61,621 bases of DNA from an uncultured bacterium (lineage in GTDB: Bacteria; Bacillota; Clostridia; Oscillospirales; Oscillospiraceae), in contig CAMWRX010000007.1 in the NCBI GenBank assembly GCA_947176765.1, positions 1 to 61,621 of the forward strand. The letters are read 5' to 3'. Of the stretch, positions 57,598 through 61,621 are shown one piece after another. Every line of letters begins with the position of its first letter. Position 1 is the first letter of the stretch. The notes beneath the pieces were generated by a model. It saw nothing but the letters and a program-made list of their open reading frames with translations. It searched no databases and had not been told where the DNA came from. The position numbers and the translations under genes are program-made.

Positions 57598-58056
57598 TTG
57601 AATCCTGATACCGGAACCACTACCCGCCCCTGCGGCGACGCCTGCGGCACCATGCCCCCCTGCGCGCCCCTGGCGGTACCATATGTGCCCTTTCAGCAGG
57701 AGGGCAGCCAAAAATACGACCAGACCAACACGCTGGCCAACGGCACCATGTTCCCCGGCCTGAACCTCCCCTTTCATTTAAAGGTGGACGCCGCTTCCCT
57801 GCCCGCAAACCGCTCCACCCAGCTCCAGGCGCTGCTGTTCGTCATCACCGAGCTGGGGCTGTACCTGGACACCCACCGGAACGACGCTGAAGCCTTCCAG
57901 CTCTTCCAGCAATACTCCGAGATGGCCCGAAACGCCAAAAAGCAGTACGAGGAAGCGCACGGCCCGCTGACCCAGCTCAGCGCCGGACAGGACGCCGCCT
58001 ACCGCTGGCTGGACGATCCCTGGCCCTGGGAATTTGAAAAGAACGAGGGGGAATGA
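57598..58056 (+). CDS. cotJA-cotJB: Fused spore coat proteins CotJA and CotJB
   Basis: 152 residues. Residues ~20-60 match CotJA (PLAVPYVPFQQEGSQKYDQT, LANGTMFPGLNLPFHL) and residues ~70-148 match CotJB (LLFVITELGLYLDTHRNDAE, KQYEEAHGPLTQLSAG, DPWPWEFEK). In Bacillus and most Clostridia these are two genes. The start codon is TTG, with AAGGAGGG 7 nt before it; no other start fits. It is followed 3 bp later by cotJC, as in the canonical operon. I see no sigma-E promoter that I would defend. Confidence 0.87.
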   Translation: MNPDTGTTTRPCGDACGTMPPCAPLAVPYVPFQQEGSQKYDQTNTLANGTMFPGLNLPFHLKVDAASLPANRSTQLQALLFVITELGLYLDTHRNDAEAFQLFQQYSEMARNAKKQYEEAHGPLTQLSAGQDAAYRWLDDPWPWEFEKNEGE

Positions 58057-58059
58057 CCA

Positions 58060-58482
58060 ATGTTTGTGTATGAGAAAAAGCTGCAATACCCTGTCCGGAT
58101 CAAGAACTGCAACCCCAGATTGGCTTCTGTCATAATCTCGCAATATGGCGGTCCAGATGGGGAGTTGGGCGCTTCCCTGCGCTACCTGTCCCAGCGGTAT
58201 GCCATGCCCTACCCTGAGCTGAAGGGGCTGCTCACCGATATAGGCACGGAGGAACTGGGGCACCTTGAGATGGTGGGCACCCTGGTTCACCAGCTCACCC
58301 GCAATCTGAACGAAGAGCAGATCAAAACCGCCGGCTTTGATACCTATTTCGTGGATCACACCACCGGCGTCTATCCTCAATTCGCCTCCGGCTATCCCTG
58401 GTCCGCCTCCACCATGCAGGTCACCGGCGATATTATCGCCGACCTGACTGAGGACTTGGCGGCAGATGGGGCGATGGCATAA
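58060..58482 (+). CDS. cotJC: Spore coat protein CotJC (manganese catalase-like), C-terminally truncated
   Basis: 140 residues against about 190 for the family. The N-terminal three quarters are well conserved: YEKKLQYPVRIKNCNPRLAS, DGELGASLRYLSQRY, LTDIGTEELGHLEMVGTLVH (metal-binding Glu/His), GDIIADLTEDLAAD. The sequence then breaks off with GAMA and a stop. The missing segment normally includes the last di-manganese ligands (a REREIVHFQRF-like helix), so the product is probably inactive as a catalase. Lower-GC recombinase DNA begins just after. It may be a pseudogene. Confidence 0.85.
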   Translation: MFVYEKKLQYPVRIKNCNPRLASVIISQYGGPDGELGASLRYLSQRYAMPYPELKGLLTDIGTEELGHLEMVGTLVHQLTRNLNEEQIKTAGFDTYFVDHTTGVYPQFASGYPWSASTMQVTGDIIADLTEDLAADGAMA

Positions 58483-58498
58483 GGACAACACGAAAAAC

Positions 58499-58530
58499 AA
58501 AGACCGAGCGGTACACCCCGCTCGGTCTTT
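58499..58530 (+). terminator. Terminator after truncated cotJC
   Basis: AAAGACCGAGCGG / CCGCTCGGTCTTT, a perfect 13-bp stem with a 6-nt loop, flanked by A-rich and T-rich arms, so it can act in both directions. Confidence 0.85.
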
Positions 58531-58585
58531 CCTGTCTACGGAAGAAGCCTTCTGCATAATATAGTTTTGAAAGGAGATCTGTCCC

Positions 58586-58729
58586 ATGAACACAACACAT
58601 ATCTCACTTTGTCGGAGCATCTTCACCGGTGGTGAAAATCCTCCCACCGTAGAGCGGTACACACAGCTTTGGATTGCTCTCATCAACCAAATCGAAAGAT
58701 CAAAAGAAACCGTTGCCACTGTTCGGTAA
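58586..58729 (+). CDS. Short frame upstream of the recombinase
   Basis: 47 residues: starts MNTTHISLCRSIFTGGENPP and continues with YTQLWIALINQIERSKETVA. AAAGGAG lies 7 nt before the ATG. Similar very short frames often precede large serine recombinases in clostridial elements, but I cannot name this family with certainty. A hairpin follows within 7 bp and the recombinase starts 70 bp downstream. It could be a regulatory leader peptide or a small protein of the element. Confidence 0.5.
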   Translation: MNTTHISLCRSIFTGGENPPTVERYTQLWIALINQIERSKETVATVR

Positions 58730-58735
58730 TGGCTC

Positions 58736-58770
58736 AGCCGCTCCCAATGCCTAATGCGCTGGGGGCGGCT
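58736..58770 (+). terminator. Hairpin between the short frame and the recombinase
   Basis: AGCCGCTCCCA pairs with TGGGGGCGGCT (one G-T pair) around a 13-nt loop, followed by CATTTTAT. It looks like an attenuator limiting recombinase expression. Confidence 0.6.
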
Positions 58771-58799
58771 CATTTTATACGCAAGGTGGTGACCTGCCA

Positions 58800-60353
58800 T
58801 TGAAAGCTGCAATCTACTGCCGCCTGTCCGAAGAAGACCGAAACAAACTGAATGAAAACGATGACAGCAACAGCATCCAGAACCAGAAAACTATGCTGCT
58901 GCAATACTCTGCGGCGCAAGGCTGGGACGTATTTAATATTTACAGTGACGATGATTACACAGGTTCTGATAGAAACCGCCCGGAGTTTCAGCGTCTATTG
59001 CGCGATGCGGAACAGCACAAATTTGACATCGTACTGTGCAAAACCCAATCCCGCTTTACCCGTGAGCTGGAGCTGGTAGAAAAGTATATCCACGGCCTGT
59101 TCCCTATCTGGGGTATCCGATTTGTCAGCATTGTGGACAACGCTGACACCGCCAACAAGGGAAACAAAAAATCCCGGCAGATCAATGGATTGGTGAACGA
59201 GTGGTATCTGGAAGATATGTCGGAAAACATCCGAAGCGTCCTCACCAGCCGACGGAAAAGCGGTTTTCACATTGGGGCGTTTGCCCTCTACGGCTACAAA
59301 AAGGACCCCGATCAGAAGGGCCATCTGCTCATCGACGAGGAGGCCGCCGCTATCGTACGGGAGGTATTTACCCTATTCTCCCAGGGTTACGGTAAAACGG
59401 CCATTGCCCGGATGCTTAATGACCGGGGCATCCCCAACCCAACGGAATATAAGCGGCTCCACGGTCTGCGCTACCAGCAGCCCAAACGGAAAAACAGCAC
59501 CCTTTGGAAGTATTTTGCCATCGCCGATATGCTGGAAAATGAAATCTATATTGGGAACATGGTACAGGGCAAATACGGCAGTGTTTCCTACAAATCCAAG
59601 CAAAATAAGCCGCGCCCCAAGGAGCAGTGGTACCGGGTAGAGGGTACCCACGATCCAATCATTGATCGGAATTTGTGGGATCGTGTGCAGGCAATCCTTG
59701 CCCAGCGAGCCAAACCTTTCGACAGCGGATCCATCGGCCTGTTCGCCAGGAAGGCTCGCTGCGCCAACTGCGGCTACACCATGCGCTCCTCGAAAAACCG
59801 TGGGCGGCACTATCTACAATGCTCCAACCGCCACGTGGCAAAGGATGCCTGTATCGGCTCCTTTATCTCTGTGGAAAAACTGGAACAGATCGTCCTCACT
59901 GAATTGAACCGGCTCTCAGCGGAATATTTGGACAAAGACGAGCTGGAGCAGAATATTCAATTCTATGACAATCTGCACGCCCAAAAACAGCAGCTCTATA
60001 AAGCATTGGATGTCTACCGCAAAAAGATTGATGAGTACGCCAAAGGAGTCCGAGAGCTATACTTGGATAAAGTCAAAGGCGTGATCACTGAGCAGGATTA
60101 TGTGGATATGAGCCGTCATTTCTCGGCGGAAAGGGAACGGTTAGGATGTCTTGCGGAAAACTGTCGGCAGCAAATTTCAGAGCTGGACAGCCGCATCGAA
60201 GCTGGGGACGACCGCAGGGCCATCGTCGAGCAATACGTCAATCTGGACCACCTGACCCGTGAGATGGTGGAAGCCCTGATCGACTACATAACCGTTGGCA
60301 AGCGCATCCCTGGAACAAGGGACGTTCCTGTTGAAATCCATTGGAACTTTTAA
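58800..60353 (+). CDS. Large serine recombinase (TnpX-like)
   Basis: 517 residues. Catalytic resolvase domain with Ser10 in AAIYCRLSEEDRN and CKTQSRFTRELELVE; then the Recombinase domain (RRKSGFHIGAFALYGYKKDP; LFSQGYGKTAIARMLNDRGI), a zinc ribbon (CANCGYTMRSS...CSNRHVAKDAC) and a C-terminal coiled coil (NIQFYDNLHAQKQQLYKALD and onward). It cuts and joins DNA at att sites without high-energy cofactors. The start is TTG with AAGGTGG upstream. Base composition is lower in GC than the neighbours, consistent with transfer. No other integration functions lie nearby. Confidence 0.93.
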   Translation: MKAAIYCRLSEEDRNKLNENDDSNSIQNQKTMLLQYSAAQGWDVFNIYSDDDYTGSDRNRPEFQRLLRDAEQHKFDIVLCKTQSRFTRELELVEKYIHGLFPIWGIRFVSIVDNADTANKGNKKSRQINGLVNEWYLEDMSENIRSVLTSRRKSGFHIGAFALYGYKKDPDQKGHLLIDEEAAAIVREVFTLFSQGYGKTAIARMLNDRGIPNPTEYKRLHGLRYQQPKRKNSTLWKYFAIADMLENEIYIGNMVQGKYGSVSYKSKQNKPRPKEQWYRVEGTHDPIIDRNLWDRVQAILAQRAKPFDSGSIGLFARKARCANCGYTMRSSKNRGRHYLQCSNRHVAKDACIGSFISVEKLEQIVLTELNRLSAEYLDKDELEQNIQFYDNLHAQKQQLYKALDVYRKKIDEYAKGVRELYLDKVKGVITEQDYVDMSRHFSAERERLGCLAENCRQQISELDSRIEAGDDRRAIVEQYVNLDHLTREMVEALIDYITVGKRIPGTRDVPVEIHWNF

Positions 60354-60405
60354 AAAGCGGCTCCAAACCAAAGCCTTTAAAAAGCGTTGGTTTGGAGCCG
60401 CTTTT
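60353..60405. terminator. Terminator after the recombinase
   Basis: AAAAGCGGCTCCAAACCA / TGGTTTGGAGCCGCTTTT, an 18-bp perfect stem with a 17-nt loop that overlaps the end of the recombinase gene. It also faces the convergent ABC exporter gene. Confidence 0.85.
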
Positions 60406-60416
60406 GTTATGCCAGT

Positions 60417-61621
60417 TTACGCCCCCAGCAGCTTCTGCTTGTTGAATTGCAGGGTGTAGAGCTGGTAGTACCGCCCCTTTTGGGCCAGCAGCTCCTGATG
60501 GGTGCCCTGCTCCAAAATCTCCCCGTGGGAGAGCACGATGATCTGGTCCGCGTGCTGGATGGTGGACAGCCGGTGAGCCACGATGAGCATGGTGCCGATG
60601 TTGCGCATCTTCTCCAGGGAGTCCTGGATGAGCAGCTCCGTCTCGGTGTCGATGTTGGCGGTGGCCTCGTCCAGAATCATGACGGCGGGCTTGTGGAGGA
60701 TGGTTCGCACAAAGCTGAGCAGCTGCCGCTGTCCGGCGGAGAAGTTGCCGCCCCGCTCCCGGACCTCCTCGTCCAGCCCCTTGTCCATCCTGCCGATGAA
60801 GGAGTCCGCGTTGACGTATTTGCAGGCAGCCCAGATCTCCTCGTCGGTGAAGCCCTCCTCCCGAAGCACAATATTGCTGCGGATGGTGCCGGAGAACAGG
60901 AACACATCCTGGAGCATCTGCCCGAAATGCCGCCGGAGGGAGGAGATTTTGATCTTTCGGATGTCGATGCCGTCGATCAAAATCTGGCCCTTCTGGATGT
61001 CGTAATTCCGGCAGATCAGGGACAAAATGGTGGTCTTGCCCGAGCCGGTGGCCCCCACGAAGGCGGCGGTCTGCCGGGCCTCCACGTGGAAGGACACCCC
61101 CTTGAGCACCCACTCGCCGGGCTCGTAGGCAAACCACACATCCCGGAACTCGATCTCTCCCCGAATGCTGTCCAGCTCCATGGCGTCTGGCTCGTCCACC
61201 ACCTCGGGCTCCATATCAAAGACGGTGAAAATCTTCTCCGCCGAGGCAAAGGCGGACTGGAGCTGGTTGAACTGCTCGGCCAGCGTCTGGATGGGGTTGA
61301 AGAACTTGGAGATATACAGGTAGAAGGACACCACGGTGCTGCTGGTCATGACCTGCCCCAAAAACACGGTATCTTTAATGTACCCCTTGCCGCCCAGATA
61401 CAGCAGGCACAGCACGGAGGAGATGTAGAGCATATACACCATGGGCCGGAAGATGCCGAACACCAGAATCTGGTTCTGTTTGGCCTTTTTCAGACCGTCG
61501 CTCTTGACCAGGAAGTCGTCCATTTTCCGCTTTTCCTGGTTAAAAATCTGGGTGATCTTGATGCCGGAGAGGTTTTCGGACAGGAAGGTGTTGATGTCGG
61601 TGGTGCGATCCTTTACCACCC
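60417..61621 (-). CDS. ABC exporter, C-terminal part, truncated by the window edge
   Basis: About 400 residues remain; the gene starts beyond the right edge. The rest of the membrane domain (IFGIFRPMVYMLYISSVLCL and VMTSSTVVSFYLYISKFFNP) is followed by an ATPase with Walker A GATGSGKTTILS, signature FSAGQRQLLSFVRT (an unusual SAGQ in place of SGGQ), Walker B VMILDEATANID and switch histidine in VAHRLS. An intracellular loop (NLSGIKITQIFNQEKRKM) is typical of multidrug or lipid exporters. Only one half-transporter is visible; a partner could lie outside. Confidence 0.92.
   Translation of the reverse strand, partial: VVKDRTTDINTFLSENLSGIKITQIFNQEKRKMDDFLVKSDGLKKAKQNQILVFGIFRPMVYMLYISSVLCLLYLGGKGYIKDTVFLGQVMTSSTVVSFYLYISKFFNPIQTLAEQFNQLQSAFASAEKIFTVFDMEPEVVDEPDAMELDSIRGEIEFRDVWFAYEPGEWVLKGVSFHVEARQTAAFVGATGSGKTTILSLICRNYDIQKGQILIDGIDIRKIKISSLRRHFGQMLQDVFLFSGTIRSNIVLREEGFTDEEIWAACKYVNADSFIGRMDKGLDEEVRERGGNFSAGQRQLLSFVRTILHKPAVMILDEATANIDTETELLIQDSLEKMRNIGTMLIVAHRLSTIQHADQIIVLSHGEILEQGTHQELLAQKGRYYQLYTLQFNKQKLLGA

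Larger units (their letters stand above)
58466..60405 (+). mobile_element. Remnant or small integrative element with a serine recombinase
   Basis: The segment from the break in cotJC to the hairpin after the recombinase has lower GC than its surroundings and holds a 47-residue frame, a hairpin and a large serine recombinase. No cargo gene and no second half of cotJC are found on the right side, so either one end was deleted or the right border lies outside. Borders are approximate. Confidence 0.5.

Noticed and set aside
1-61621. CRISPR array, prophage or restriction/defence island
   Set aside because: No array of regularly spaced identical repeats and no cas, phage structural, restriction or toxin-antitoxin genes that I could recognise; the only mobile feature is the serine recombinase module.

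Overview
The window (61.6 kb, GC-rich, with the NNC/NNG-heavy codon use typical of its genes) looks like a chromosomal segment of a spore-forming member of the Clostridia, most like the high-GC Oscillospiraceae (Flavonifractor/Oscillibacter/Lawsonibacter type). Reasons: sporulation genes (cotJ, ytfJ/gerW, dacF type, a SpoIID-like protein), an ispH-rpsA fusion, Rex, DUF4364, DUF3842, DUF2953 and TIGR04086 proteins, and Firmicutes-style scpAB and plsX-acpP-rnc clusters. The species assignment is inference. Nearly all of it is vertically inherited core genome; one clearly foreign piece, a serine recombinase module, lies near the right end.

Left part (1-27 kb). A truncated iron alcohol dehydrogenase and an aldehyde dehydrogenase are followed by a secreted SLH/YcdB-type protein with a structured leader. 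A leftward pyrimidine operon (pyrC-carB-pyrF-pyrB, without carA) runs back from a clear promoter; pyrB carries a PyrI-like zinc domain at its C-terminus. Divergent from it is a very large hybrid sensor kinase with two solute-binding domains. Then come tRNA-Arg(ACG), an SLH protein translationally coupled to rex, a rightward spore/cell-wall set (a SpoIID-peptidoglycan-binding fusion and a second peptidoglycan-binding protein), a DUF4364/CmpB pair, and a leftward nucleoside uptake block (BMP lipoprotein, ATPase, two permeases) with deoC next to it.

Middle (27-45 kb). A REP-like structured repeat precedes an XRE regulator with a decapeptide-repeat hydrophobic tail, then an XRE regulator-ABC exporter pair with a triple CAACCAT motif at its promoter. 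The rest is leftward housekeeping: a DUF362 ferredoxin protein; a run from an RpiR regulator through a flavoprotein, cmk and plsC to ispH-rpsA; scpA-scpB-DUF2953-ytfJ-dacF-rluB; rnc; acpP; plsX; trmFO.

Right part (45-61.6 kb). A perfect 16-bp parS site sits just upstream of trmFO. Beside it is a divergent XRE/small-protein pair whose two promoters each contain a CGCAC palindrome in the spacer. Then come topA-dprA-(SpoU methyltransferase)-lysS-greA, yajC-tgt-ridA and sugar-related genes, a fused cotJA-cotJB, and a cotJC that lacks its last ~50 residues. A lower-GC serine recombinase module follows immediately, and the window ends inside an ABC exporter gene. Strong -35/-10 pairs with 17-bp spacers and GC-rich hairpins define most transcription units; all promoter and terminator calls are by eye.
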